DNA from: an uncultured Clostridia bacterium
GTDB lineage: Bacteria > Bacillota > Clostridia > Christensenellales > Borkfalkiaceae
Direction: 5' to 3'
DNA: 41,500 nucleotides
Assembly (NCBI GenBank): GCA_937915565.1
Contig: CALDMH010000183.1
Location: forward strand, 1 to 41,500
Within the stretch, counting starts at the first letter, position 1. Each line of letters begins with the position of its first letter. Of this stretch, positions 25,308 to 32,982 are shown one piece after another. A program made the position numbers and the translations under genes. A model generated the notes under the pieces. That model searched no databases. It was not told where the DNA came from and saw only the letters and a program-made list of their open reading frames with translations.

Positions 25308-26549
25308 ATGATAAAAGGGTTTGACGAACACGTTCGCAAAAGTTTTGAAAGGCTTTCTTCAAAGCTTTATTCCATTGAAAATATCTGGCAAAACGACGGC
25401 TACGAATGGGCGGGCGACTGGGAAGGTCGCGCGCTGCTTGCTTTCGTGTGTTTATATGAAATTACCGGCGAAAAAATCCCTTGTATGGATAAAATGCTCG
25501 AAGAATTTCCTTTGCGTTTAAACGAAAAGGGATATTTGGGCGCGGTGCAAAAAGGCGTTGCCGACGAGCAGCAACTTTCGGGGCATAGCTGGCTTCTTCG
25601 CGGACTTACGGAATATTTTAAGGTTTTTAAAACGCAAAAATCGCTCGATATTGCCCGCGGCGTTGTGGAAGGCTTGTTTTTGCCGCTCGTCGATTTATAC
25701 GAAAAATACCCAACGGAAAGAGCCGATTCGAGCGAGGGCGGCGTGAGCGGGAATTCCAAAGAAACGGTTGACGGCTGGAAGCTTTCAACCGACGTCGGTT
25801 GCGCTTATATGTGCCTCGACGGACTTTCGGCTTACTACGAAATAACCGGCGATGAAAGAGTGAAAACCGCAGTTAATCGACTTATAGACGGGTTTATGCG
25901 TCTTGATAGGCTCAAAATGAAGTGTCAGACGCACGCTACGCTTTCCGCAACGCGCGGAATTATCCGTATGTATAAAGCCACGGGCGAACGAGGGTATCTC
26001 GAAAAAGCCGAGGAACTGTTCGGGTTATATACGAGATGCGGAATGACGCTTACTTACGAGAATTTTAACTGGTTTGAAAGAAAGGACAGCTGGACGGAGC
26101 CTTGTGCCGTGGTGGATAGTTTTATCGTTGCGGTTTGGCTGTTTGAAATAACGAAAAATCAGGAATATAAAACCCTCGCTTCGCGAATCTGGTTTAACGG
26201 TCTTTTGTTTTGTCATCGTGAAAACGGCGGCGCAGGGCCTAATTCCTGCGTTACGGCGGAGCAGCCGTATCTTAAAATCAGTATGTACGAAGCGCCCTTT
26301 TGTTGCACGATGAGATATTGCGAGGGGCTTTTGTTCGCTAAAAATTACGAATCCGTCGTCGAAACCTCAAACGAGATAACCTCCGACGAATACGGGCGGA
26401 TTTTTATCGGCAACGAGATGCTCGCTTTAAGCGAGGACGGGGCTTTTGAAAATGTCGAAACGGTCGTCGTTGGCGGCACGACGTATATTAAAATACCGAC
26501 GCTCGTAAAAGACACTTCGGCAAAACTTAAAGTCGTCGGGCTGCGCTAA
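25308..26549 (+). CDS. GH127-like (beta-L-arabinofuranosidase family) alpha/alpha-barrel protein
   Basis: The 413 residues read as an (alpha/alpha)6 barrel: NDGYEWAGDWEGRALLAF, SGHSWLLRGLTEYFK, KLSTDVGCAYMCLDGLSAYYEITG and later SCVTAEQPYL, then APFCCTMRYCEG. This layout, with a Glu and paired cysteines late in the barrel, resembles DUF1680/GH127, where a zinc-bound cysteine is the nucleophile. The protein is shorter than typical members (about 600-650) and ends soon after the barrel in a small beta segment, so it may lack the usual C-terminal domains. The ATG follows a weak AAAGGG. It stands apart from the operon upstream by 282 nt. An alternative is a related glycosyl-hydrolase barrel of other specificity. 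Confidence 0.7.
   Translation: MIKGFDEHVRKSFERLSSKLYSIENIWQNDGYEWAGDWEGRALLAFVCLYEITGEKIPCMDKMLEEFPLRLNEKGYLGAVQKGVADEQQLSGHSWLLRGLTEYFKVFKTQKSLDIARGVVEGLFLPLVDLYEKYPTERADSSEGGVSGNSKETVDGWKLSTDVGCAYMCLDGLSAYYEITGDERVKTAVNRLIDGFMRLDRLKMKCQTHATLSATRGIIRMYKATGERGYLEKAEELFGLYTRCGMTLTYENFNWFERKDSWTEPCAVVDSFIVAVWLFEITKNQEYKTLASRIWFNGLLFCHRENGGAGPNSCVTAEQPYLKISMYEAPFCCTMRYCEGLLFAKNYESVVETSNEITSDEYGRIFIGNEMLALSEDGAFENVETVVVGGTTYIKIPTLVKDTSAKLKVVGLR
25874..25887 (-). repeat. 14-bp repeat CTATAAGTCGATTA, copy 4
   Basis: An exact copy, on the strand opposite to the GH127-like gene, coding there for NRLI in frame AAT CGA CTT ATA. Confidence 0.85.
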
Positions 26550-26590
26550 AAGGCAAAAACGAACTTCTAAACGAAGCCATATATTATAAT

Positions 26591-26626
26591 AAAACTCCTT
26601 TGCGAAACCTTGCAAAGGAGTTTTTT
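26591..26626. terminator. Bidirectional terminator between the GH127-like and MATE genes
   Basis: AAAACTCCTTTGC pairs with GCAAAGGAGTTTT (26612-26624); a T-run ends the plus strand and a T-rich stretch ends the minus strand. Confidence 0.9.
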
Positions 26627-26662
26627 GTTTTTAACGATAGAGTTTTTAAAGACGCGAAGCGT

Positions 26663-28063
26663 TTAATTATTTTCGGCAGGAACGGCGACGGTTGCGACGG
26701 TCGGTTTTGATTTTTTTAAGGACACGAAGAAGTAAGTCGTTTCCGCAATCGCCGTAATTATCCAGGAAACGGGATAAAGCAGGAACAACGACGGAATGGT
26801 GTTGAAGTGAGCGAAAACGGTGTAAATCCAGACCACTCTGAACACGCAAGAGCCTAAAATAACGATTATCGTAGGCGCAAGGCTCTTCCCTATCCCTCGC
26901 GAAGCGGCGATTGAATTATCCATAAACGCCGAAACGCAGAAGGAAAAGCCCATAACCTTGAATTTTTCCATTCCCGCGGCGATAACTTCGGGGTCTTCGG
27001 TGAAAAGCCGCAGGAACAAATCGCCTTTGAAAAACGCGAACGCGCCGAGCAAAAGCCCGAAAATGAACGCATAAAGCGAAGTGACGTAATAGCTTTTTAT
27101 CATTCTGTCGCGTTTGCCCGCGCCGTAATTTTGCCCGATAAATGTGGAGCAAGCCGTGTAAAACGCCGACATAACGTTATAAATAATCGTGTCCGCGTTC
27201 TGGGCGGTGTTGATTCCGGTGACCTGTTTATAAGTAAACTTGTTTATTCCCACCTGAATGAAAATATTCGCCACGGCGAAAATTCCGTTTTGTATTCCTG
27301 CGGGAACGCCGAGAGCGATAACTTCGAGAGATTTTTTGCCGCTCACGGTGAACGTTTTAAAATCGAGCCTGTGCGCTTCTTTTATGCGGACGAGCCTTAC
27401 GATAACCGCGATTGCCGAAATATATTGAGTGATTACGCTTGCCGTAGCCACGCCTTCAACGTCGATTCTGCAAACGAGAACGAAGAAGAAGTTGAGCGCG
27501 ATGTTGAGAAGCCCCGAAACGGTTAAGTAAATAAGCGGCCTTTTCGTGTCGCCCGCCGCGCTCAAAACGCCGTTGCCGTAGTTGAAAATCGCAAGGGCAG
27601 GCATACCGAGCGAGAAAATTTTGAAATACGTCACGGCTTTGTCCAGAAGTTCGGGCTTCGTGTTGAGAAGCGAGAGCATCGGCCGTGCGAGCGTGAAGCA
27701 TATAACGAAAATCACAACGCCCGAAAGCGCACTTATGATAAGCGAGGTGTCAACGGTTTCCTTAACGTCTTTTTTCTTGTTTGCGCCGAGATATTGCGCC
27801 GTTTTGACGTTTATTCCCGCGCCGAGCCCTATCAGAAAGCCCGTGAAAAGGGTTAAAAGCGTGCTCGTTGAGCCGACCGCGCCGACGGGAATCGTGGAGT
27901 TTTCAACGCCTTTTCCGACGACTATTACGTCCGAAATGTTGAAAAGAACCTGCAAAATCTGCGAAGCCATAAGCGGCAGGCTGAACAGTATTATATTTTT
28001 GAAAAGAGAGCCTTCCGTGAAGGTCGCCTTGGGTTTAATATTTTTCAGTGCTTTTTCTGCCAT
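26663..28063 (-). CDS. MATE-family multidrug/toxin efflux transporter
   Basis: MATE proteins export cationic drugs or metabolites using a Na+ or H+ gradient. The 466 residues contain twelve hydrophobic segments. The first half starts with LFKNIILFSLPLMASQILQVLFNISDVIVVGKGV, split by the typical polar loop, and shows TSTLLTLFTGFLIGLGAGINV and the internal duplication expected of the fold. GQNYGAGKRDR is the conserved inter-bundle loop. The end is a short soluble tail (KPTVATVAVPAENN). No clear ribosome site precedes the ATG. Substrate cannot be read. It stands alone between a terminator and the RluA-like gene. Confidence 0.93.
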   Translation of the reverse strand: MAEKALKNIKPKATFTEGSLFKNIILFSLPLMASQILQVLFNISDVIVVGKGVENSTIPVGAVGSTSTLLTLFTGFLIGLGAGINVKTAQYLGANKKKDVKETVDTSLIISALSGVVIFVICFTLARPMLSLLNTKPELLDKAVTYFKIFSLGMPALAIFNYGNGVLSAAGDTKRPLIYLTVSGLLNIALNFFFVLVCRIDVEGVATASVITQYISAIAVIVRLVRIKEAHRLDFKTFTVSGKKSLEVIALGVPAGIQNGIFAVANIFIQVGINKFTYKQVTGINTAQNADTIIYNVMSAFYTACSTFIGQNYGAGKRDRMIKSYYVTSLYAFIFGLLLGAFAFFKGDLFLRLFTEDPEVIAAGMEKFKVMGFSFCVSAFMDNSIAASRGIGKSLAPTIIVILGSCVFRVVWIYTVFAHFNTIPSLFLLYPVSWIITAIAETTYFFVSLKKSKPTVATVAVPAENN

Positions 28064-28143
28064 AGTTTTACGCTTTTAGCGTCGCAAAAATTTTCTTCGG
28101 TTTTGCGCTTTTAATACTGCGAAATTTTTTTGGATTTACGGTT

Positions 28144-28983
28144 TTAGTATTGCGAGAGCTTTTCTTTCGGGATTTGAAAGGTTTTGCCGTTCAGATAATA
28201 AAGCGGACTGCTTTTATCGAATTTCAGCTTGATTTTATATGCCGTTAGAGCTTGCGTCTTTTTACCGAATTGCTCGTTAATCGACTTATAGCCGTACTTT
28301 CCATCACCGATGATGGGGTGGCCGACGTGGGCGAAGTGGGCGCGTAGCTGATGAGTTCTTCCCGTAACGAGTTCCGCTTCAACCGTCGAGGCGTTAGCGG
28401 TTTCGTTTAAAACGGCGTATTTGGTTATGATTTTCAGCGCGCCTTTTTTCGGCTCGTCGAAAATCTTCACTTCCGATTTTTTCTCGTCCTTTAAAAGGTA
28501 CGCTGTGAGAGTTCCCTCTTTTTTATCGAAAACGCCCGCCACCTTCGCGAGATAATATTTCTCGAAAGTGCGTTCTTTGAAGGCTTTTAAAAGTTCCTCG
28601 TTCGAGGCTTCGTTCAGGGCGAAAAGCATAATTCCGTCCGTGTTCCTGTCGAGGCGGTGAACGAAATACGCCGTCGGGCGGGATTTTTTAACGAGTTCGT
28701 AAAAATCCTCGGACGTAATCCCTTTCGGCTTTATCACGGCGAGAACGTTTTCGTCCTCGAAAATCACGTTTTCGGAGCGAGTGTCCGTAACGTTAGTGTA
28801 AACGCCTATTTCGTCGCCGATTTTCACGGTTTCGTCCTTGCAAACCCTCGCGCCGTTGAGCTTAACGTCCTTTTTTCGGATAAGCTTCATCGCAAGCGAA
28901 TAAGAAATCGACCCGTTGAAATAAGATAGTATCTCCTCGGAGAGTTTTCGGTTTTCGGTTGCTTTGAAGACGATTAGGTTCAT
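28144..28983 (-). CDS. RluA-family pseudouridine synthase coupled to feoB
   Basis: It should convert a uridine in rRNA or tRNA to pseudouridine. An S4-like N-terminal region is present (ISYSLAMKLIRKKDVKLNGARV), then VIKPKGITSEDF, YFVHRLDRNTDGIMLFALN with the catalytic Asp, and VTGRTHQLRAHFAHVGHPIIGDGKYGY. The start is ATG 28983, overlapping the TGA of feoB as ATGA; the frame stays open 60 codons further upstream within feoB, without conserved sequence. It has 279 residues, somewhat shorter than RluD. Coupling to an iron transporter gene is odd and may only be a shared transcript. A 14-bp repeat lies in the YGYKSI segment. Confidence 0.9.
   Translation of the reverse strand: MNLIVFKATENRKLSEEILSYFNGSISYSLAMKLIRKKDVKLNGARVCKDETVKIGDEIGVYTNVTDTRSENVIFEDENVLAVIKPKGITSEDFYELVKKSRPTAYFVHRLDRNTDGIMLFALNEASNEELLKAFKERTFEKYYLAKVAGVFDKKEGTLTAYLLKDEKKSEVKIFDEPKKGALKIITKYAVLNETANASTVEAELVTGRTHQLRAHFAHVGHPIIGDGKYGYKSINEQFGKKTQALTAYKIKLKFDKSSPLYYLNGKTFQIPKEKLSQY
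28278..28291 (-). repeat. 14-bp repeat CTATAAGTCGATTA, copy 5
   Basis: An exact copy inside the RluA-like gene, read TAT AAG TCG ATT (YKSI). Confidence 0.85.
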
Positions 28984-30689
28984 AAAAATATTCCCGTCAG
29001 GTAAAAAATCGAGTACGCCGCGGCGAACGCGACGAGCAGTTGATATACGGCGGAGAGCGCGGCGAATTTGAAGCCGATTGTTTTTCTCATCGCCGAAAGC
29101 GCGGTTAAACAGGGCGTGTAAAAATAACAAAACGCCACGAGCGCAAGCCCTTGCTCTGCGCAAAGTTTAAGCCCCTCGGGGAAAAGGAGCGCGAGCGACG
29201 AAACGACGCTCTCTTTTGCGAAAATTCCCGTAAGTAACGCCGTCGGAATACGCCAGTCGAAGCCGAGCGGTGAAAACGCAAACTCGAAAATCGAACCCGC
29301 GCGCGCCAGAATCGATTTGTCGATTTCGCCCGGAGTTAAAAGTTTCACGTCCGGCGAAACGTTTGCGCCCAGCCACACGGCGAGCGAAACGCAAAACGTC
29401 ACCGTCGATAACCTAATTATAAACTCTTTAAACGTTTTTAGCAAGGATTTTATAAGGGGAGAAAATTTCGGAATTTTCAAATCCGCAATTTCGTCCACGA
29501 GGGGTTCGGGCGTTCCTTTTGCGGCGGTTTCGGAGAGCAAAAGCGAATGAAAAAGCGGCAGGGCGAGCGAAAGAAAATACACCGCGCCGATTACCAGAAA
29601 CGCGTATTTTTTAAACGCGATTTTCGTCACGTAAAGATAAACGGGGGTTCTTGCCGAGCAGCTTACGAACGGCATAGACAACACAGCGCGGAGCTTAACG
29701 TTTTTATCGTCGATTCCTTTTGCCGCAACGGCGGCGACGGCCGTGCAACCGAAGCCGCAGGATAGCGAGTAAACGCTTTTCCCGGACAACGAGAACTTTT
29801 TCAAAGCTCCGTCGGTCAATGCGGAGATTCTCGAAAGATAACCCGATTGGTCCAAAAAATCCAACAAAAAGGAAAGCGCGCATATTTGCGGAATGAATTC
29901 CGCCACGCAGGAAAGCCCGCCGATTATCCCTTCCGACAACACCCTTGCGAGGAAAAGGTTTTTAAGATAGAGCGATTCGTATATCCGTTTTGCGATAAAA
30001 TCGTTTAATAATCGACTTATAGCCCCACTTATTAAAGAAACCGGCGAAGTTTCGCCAAACGCGAACCAAAAGCAGAAAAGCATTATCGCAAAAAACACGG
30101 GCAGGGCGAGAAACTTGTTCGTAACGATTTTATCGAGTGCGGTATTTCTTCTTTTGGGAGGAATATAGTAAAAATCTTCGTCGGAAGGCTGCAAAACCTT
30201 ATTATCGGCAAAGATTTTTTCTTTCAGTTTGTGTGCGGCGACGCCGTTAACGGCGTCGCCGCACACCGCCTCCACCCCGAGGCTTTCGGTAAATTTTTTC
30301 TCGTCAAGTTTCCCGCCGCATTTCAAAAAGTCCGCGTATAGGTTGATGAACACGATAATCGGCTTGTTAAACGCTCGCAATTCCCGGATTAGTCGCAGTC
30401 CCCTTTTAAGCTTTTCCGCTTCCACGACTACGATTATCACGGAGAAATCGCCGCTCTTCAAAGCTTCTGCGGCAGCGTTCTCCTCGGCGTCGTAATTTTT
30501 CAGAGAATAAATCCCCGGGGCGTCCGTAATTTCGATTTCCTCGCCGTGAAGTTTTGCGGTCGCGCTCGCATTGTCCACCGTAACGCCGTGCCAGTTGCCC
30601 ACCTTTTCGTTTTTGCCCGTCAGCGCGTTAAAAAGCGTGGTTTTGCCCGCGTTGGGGTTGCCGATAAGTATTGCTTTTCGTTTTTTCAT
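28980..30689 (-). CDS. feoB: Compact FeoB-like protein with degenerate guanine-recognition motif
   Basis: FeoB proteins import Fe(II) through a membrane domain regulated by an N-terminal G domain. The 569 residues show G1 GNPNAGKTTLFN, G2 Thr in HGVTVD, G3 DAPG, and a membrane part with LDQSGYLSRISALTD, SCGFGCTAVAAVAAKG and PFVSCSARTPVYLY, matching FeoB core motifs including both conserved cysteines. Two departures stand out. The G4 position that should be NxxD reads NLYA followed by Asp (residues 116-120), and the G5 SA is replaced. The segment between G domain and first membrane helix is only about 45 residues, so the usual helical GDI domain appears absent. It overlaps feoA by 4 nt and the RluA-like gene by 4 nt. 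Confidence 0.9.
   Translation of the reverse strand: MKKRKAILIGNPNAGKTTLFNALTGKNEKVGNWHGVTVDNASATAKLHGEEIEITDAPGIYSLKNYDAEENAAAEALKSGDFSVIIVVVEAEKLKRGLRLIRELRAFNKPIIVFINLYADFLKCGGKLDEKKFTESLGVEAVCGDAVNGVAAHKLKEKIFADNKVLQPSDEDFYYIPPKRRNTALDKIVTNKFLALPVFFAIMLFCFWFAFGETSPVSLISGAISRLLNDFIAKRIYESLYLKNLFLARVLSEGIIGGLSCVAEFIPQICALSFLLDFLDQSGYLSRISALTDGALKKFSLSGKSVYSLSCGFGCTAVAAVAAKGIDDKNVKLRAVLSMPFVSCSARTPVYLYVTKIAFKKYAFLVIGAVYFLSLALPLFHSLLLSETAAKGTPEPLVDEIADLKIPKFSPLIKSLLKTFKEFIIRLSTVTFCVSLAVWLGANVSPDVKLLTPGEIDKSILARAGSIFEFAFSPLGFDWRIPTALLTGIFAKESVVSSLALLFPEGLKLCAEQGLALVAFCYFYTPCLTALSAMRKTIGFKFAALSAVYQLLVAFAAAYSIFYLTGIFL
30009..30022 (-). repeat. 14-bp repeat CTATAAGTCGATTA, copy 6
   Basis: An exact copy inside this feoB, read GCT ATA AGT CGA TTA (AISRL). 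With its GGGG flank it matches copies 2 and 7 over 18 bp. Confidence 0.85.
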
Positions 30690-30943
30690 AACGCCTCCGT
30701 GACCGAAATTTTATCGGCTATTTCTCTTCCTACGGCGATTATCGCCCCGCTCGCATTTAAAATTAAAGCCGATTTGCCCAGTTTTTTCTCGATTTTTATC
30801 GTTTCGCCCTCAAACACGCCGAGTTTGTCGAGTTTTGCGGATTGTTTTGCGGGCAAATCTATTTTCGCAATCGTAAATTTCGCGTTTTCTTTGCAGTCGG
30901 ATAAACGATGAATAATATTATTTTCGGGTAAGCGATAAATCAT
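30686..30943 (-). CDS. feoA: FeoA-domain protein upstream of the compact feoB
   Basis: FeoA is a small SH3-like protein that binds or modulates FeoB. The 85 residues contain AKLDKLGVFEGETIKIEKK and a C-terminal SALILNASGAIIAVGREIADKI, the FeoA pattern, preceded by an extra N-terminal segment with no recognised match. It overlaps feoB by 4 nt, so the pair is translationally coupled. No ribosome site is obvious, and TATAAT lies immediately before the ATG, so the start could be a little downstream or the mRNA unusual. It is divergent from the TPP-riboswitch gene. Confidence 0.88.
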   Translation of the reverse strand: MIYRLPENNIIHRLSDCKENAKFTIAKIDLPAKQSAKLDKLGVFEGETIKIEKKLGKSALILNASGAIIAVGREIADKISVTEAL

Positions 30944-30995
30944 ATTATATGTTATTAAAAGCGCGGTTCAAAAATGAAAAAACGCTTTAAAACGG

Positions 30996-31024
30996 TTGAC
31001 ATAAATCTTTTTTCGGCTTATAAT
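30996..31024 (+). promoter_or_regulatory. Sigma-A promoter of the thiamine transporter gene
   Basis: TTGACA (30996-31001), 17 nt, TATAAT (31019-31024), directly upstream of the TPP riboswitch. Confidence 0.9.
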
Positions 31025-31037
31025 CAAGAAAAAATAA

Positions 31038-31133
31038 ACGCTGGGGTGCTTGAAGGAAGCGAAAAAGCTTCTTCGGGCTGAGATTATACCCGTTGAACCT
31101 GACAAGGTAATGCTTGTGTGGAATTGAACGCGA
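31038..31133 (+). ncRNA. TPP riboswitch (THI element)
   Basis: The aptamer core is plain: GGGGTGCTTG near 31043, a hairpin GAAGC-GCTTC in the variable arm, GGGCTGAGATTATACCCG, TTGAACCTGA and GGTAATGC. These are the conserved J3-2, P3 and P4-P5 parts of the thi-box. It lies between a consensus promoter and a thiamine transporter gene. Thiamine pyrophosphate would switch the gene off. Confidence 0.95.
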
Positions 31134-31140
31134 TATTATG

Positions 31141-31173
31141 CCTCGGCGCGACGTGCAGCGGGGTTTTATTTTG
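31141..31173 (+). terminator. Candidate expression platform of the TPP riboswitch
   Basis: CCTCGGCGC (31141-31149) pairs imperfectly, seven of nine including one wobble, with GCAGCGGGG (31155-31163), followed by TTTTATTTT. It could be the TPP-dependent terminator. The competing anti-terminator has not been modelled. Confidence 0.6.
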
Positions 31174-31208
31174 CCTTAAATTTGCCGCGTTCGTCGCAAA
31201 GGAGATTT

Positions 31209-32327
31209 ATGAAAGGATTGTTGACACTCGGTGAGGACAACTTGGAACTGGTGATAACCGCCGTTCAGGGGTTCTCTATTTGGCTCACGCTCGCGATTGC
31301 CGCCGCGCTTTTAATTGCGTTTGCAATCGTGTGGTTTAAGAAAAAAGAAGCCCTCGAAAGCTTTAAAAAGGTGTTTGCGGGCGTCGTTATCGGCTATTCC
31401 GTAACGCTTATTGCCGTAATGTTCTTTTTGCAGATTTCGCTGGCGCAAATTAAAGGCAGGCTCAACGCAAACTTTTTCCTTTTCATCGGGTTCTTGTTTG
31501 CTCTTCTCGTAATAGTCGTTGCGGGGCTTATTATCGACAAATACGCGCCGAAAGCGAGCAAGTGTTTCACTTATATCGCTCTTGCGGTTGTCGTTATCTA
31601 TTCGATAATTCTTCTTTTAACCTTGCCCACCAAAACCGGTTGGAGTCCTATTGAGGACGAGCATTATTTCGCGCCTATCGAAAACGGCGTTTATTACGCG
31701 CTCACCGCTATTCTCGTAATTGCGATAATCGCGCTCGGGTTGATTTTCGGTAAAAATAACGGAACGGCTTCTCAAACGAAAAATATCGCTTACGCAGGCG
31801 TTTGCCTCGCGCTTTCTTACGCCCTTTCTTATATTAAGTTTTTCTCGATTAAGGGTGGCGGCTCGGTAACTTTTGCAAGTATGCTTCCGCTTATGCTTTA
31901 CGCTTATATCTTCGGCGCGAGAAAAGGTTTGCTTGCGGGCGTGATTTACGGCGTTTTGCAGTTCATTCAAAATCCGAGCGTTTACGAGCCGATGCAGGTT
32001 CTTCTCGATTATCCCATCGCGTTTTCCGCGCTCGGGCTTGCGGGCATTGCCAAAAACTTCAAATTCCTTAAAGGCAATATGCTTGCGGAATTCATAGTCG
32101 GTATGTCGATAGCTTGCCTTTTCCGTTATTTCGCGCACGTTATAAGCGGTTACTTCGTGTTTTACGTTTACGCGGAAGGTATGAACCCTATTGCTTACAG
32201 CTTCCTTGCGAATACTTACGTTTTAATCGACCTCGCTATCGATATTACGGCAGGAGTGCTTTTGCTGTCGTCGAAGAGTATGAAAAAGTACGTTCAATCG
32301 ATAAATCCGAAGCCGTTGGAGGCGTAA
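31209..32327 (+). CDS. thiT: Thiamine ECF transporter substrate component ThiT with N-terminal membrane extension
   Basis: ThiT captures thiamine for ECF-type transport. The C-terminal half (about residues 190-365) carries the ThiT pattern: AYAGVCLALSYALSYIKFFSI, GGGSVTFASMLPLMLYAYIFG, RKGLLAGVIYGVLQFIQNPSVYEPMQVLLDYPIAF. ThiT alone is about 180-190 residues; this protein has 372. The first 190 residues are five or so membrane segments of unknown role, ending in a loop (WSPIEDEHYF) and another helix. I start at ATG 31209 after AAAGGAG; the frame extends nine codons upstream. The TPP riboswitch confirms the thiamine link. The energising ECF subunits are not in the window. Confidence 0.9.
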   Translation: MKGLLTLGEDNLELVITAVQGFSIWLTLAIAAALLIAFAIVWFKKKEALESFKKVFAGVVIGYSVTLIAVMFFLQISLAQIKGRLNANFFLFIGFLFALLVIVVAGLIIDKYAPKASKCFTYIALAVVVIYSIILLLTLPTKTGWSPIEDEHYFAPIENGVYYALTAILVIAIIALGLIFGKNNGTASQTKNIAYAGVCLALSYALSYIKFFSIKGGGSVTFASMLPLMLYAYIFGARKGLLAGVIYGVLQFIQNPSVYEPMQVLLDYPIAFSALGLAGIAKNFKFLKGNMLAEFIVGMSIACLFRYFAHVISGYFVFYVYAEGMNPIAYSFLANTYVLIDLAIDITAGVLLLSSKSMKKYVQSINPKPLEA

Positions 32328-32425
32328 TCGGTTTTCGATTGCCGTTTAATAAAATAAAACGAAAAGCTTGAATAGCGACGAGTTTGCCCTTAATTGACGA
32401 CGAGTTCGCTTAAAAGCGATACGGT

Positions 32426-32472
32426 ACGCCGCAAGCCCGAAAAAAAATTTTCGGGCTTGCGGCGTTTTTTTT
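32426..32472 (+). terminator. Terminator of thiT
   Basis: ACGCCGCAAGCCCGAAAA (32426-32443) and its complement (32448-32465) form a long stem; T8 follows. Confidence 0.92.
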
Positions 32473-32483
32473 CGTTCAAACAG

Positions 32484-32512
32484 TTGACAATCGTTTTTTT
32501 GCGTATTATAAT
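32484..32512 (+). promoter_or_regulatory. Sigma-A promoter of the Fe-S assembly operon
   Basis: TTGACA (32484-32489), 17 nt, TATAAT (32507-32512). Confidence 0.92.
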
Positions 32513-32520
32513 TACCGCGG

Positions 32521-32545
32521 AATTCCTACCAAACAAGTAGGAATT
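32521..32545 (+). promoter_or_regulatory. Rrf2-type palindromic operator
   Basis: AATTCCTAC and GTAGGAATT form a perfect 9-bp inverted repeat with a 7-nt spacer, placed at the transcription start. It resembles the GGAATT-containing sites of IscR/CymR regulators, so the first gene of the operon probably represses itself here. Confidence 0.75.
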
Positions 32546-32562
32546 AAAAACGTCGGGGATTG

Positions 32563-32577
32563 CGAATGGAATCCCTA
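32563..32577 (+). repeat. 15-bp copy of the MITE-like terminus
   Basis: CGAATGGAATCCCTA is identical to 20208-20222, the right end of the element in the hsp20 leader. In both places it lies immediately before the ribosome site. No other part of the element is present here. Confidence 0.65.
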
Positions 32578-32589
32578 AAAAAGGGAACA

Positions 32590-32982
32590 ATGAAGTTATC
32601 GTCAAAAACGCATTACGGAGTGCAGATTCTCACGATACTCGGCGCAAAGAAGCGAACGTTTTCCGCAAAGGAACTGGAAAAATATACGGGCGTTTCAAGC
32701 AAGTATCTTGAAAAAGTGCTTAAAATTCTTTTGTCCACGGGCGCGATAAAAGCGACGCGCGGCGCGAGCGGAGGTTATTCGCTTGCCAAAAAGCCCGAGG
32801 AGATAAAGATGGGCGAGGTTGTGCGCGCTTTGGAAGAAGACAATATGGAAATAATCGGGTGCGTTTCGCAAGCGGGCTGTTGTTGCCCTTCGAGCGCGCT
32901 CTGGAAAAAACTTTTCGACGGAATAAACGATATTCTGGACGGAGTTACGTTAAAAGAAATTATAGAAGGAAACGTGATATGA
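32590..32982 (+). CDS. Rrf2/IscR-family transcriptional regulator
   Basis: Rrf2 proteins sense Fe-S status or cysteine and regulate Fe-S assembly. The 130 residues have a winged-helix N-terminus (KLSSKTHYGVQILTIL, VSSKYLEKVLKILLSTG, TRGASGGYSLAK) and a cysteine cluster near the end (IIGCVSQAGCCCPSS) in the place where IscR binds its cluster. The ATG at 32590 follows AAGGGA. The start of the desulfurase gene overlaps the stop (ATGA). As first gene with a palindromic site at its own promoter, it is likely autoregulatory. Confidence 0.92.
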   Translation: MKLSSKTHYGVQILTILGAKKRTFSAKELEKYTGVSSKYLEKVLKILLSTGAIKATRGASGGYSLAKKPEEIKMGEVVRALEEDNMEIIGCVSQAGCCCPSSALWKKLFDGINDILDGVTLKEIIEGNVI

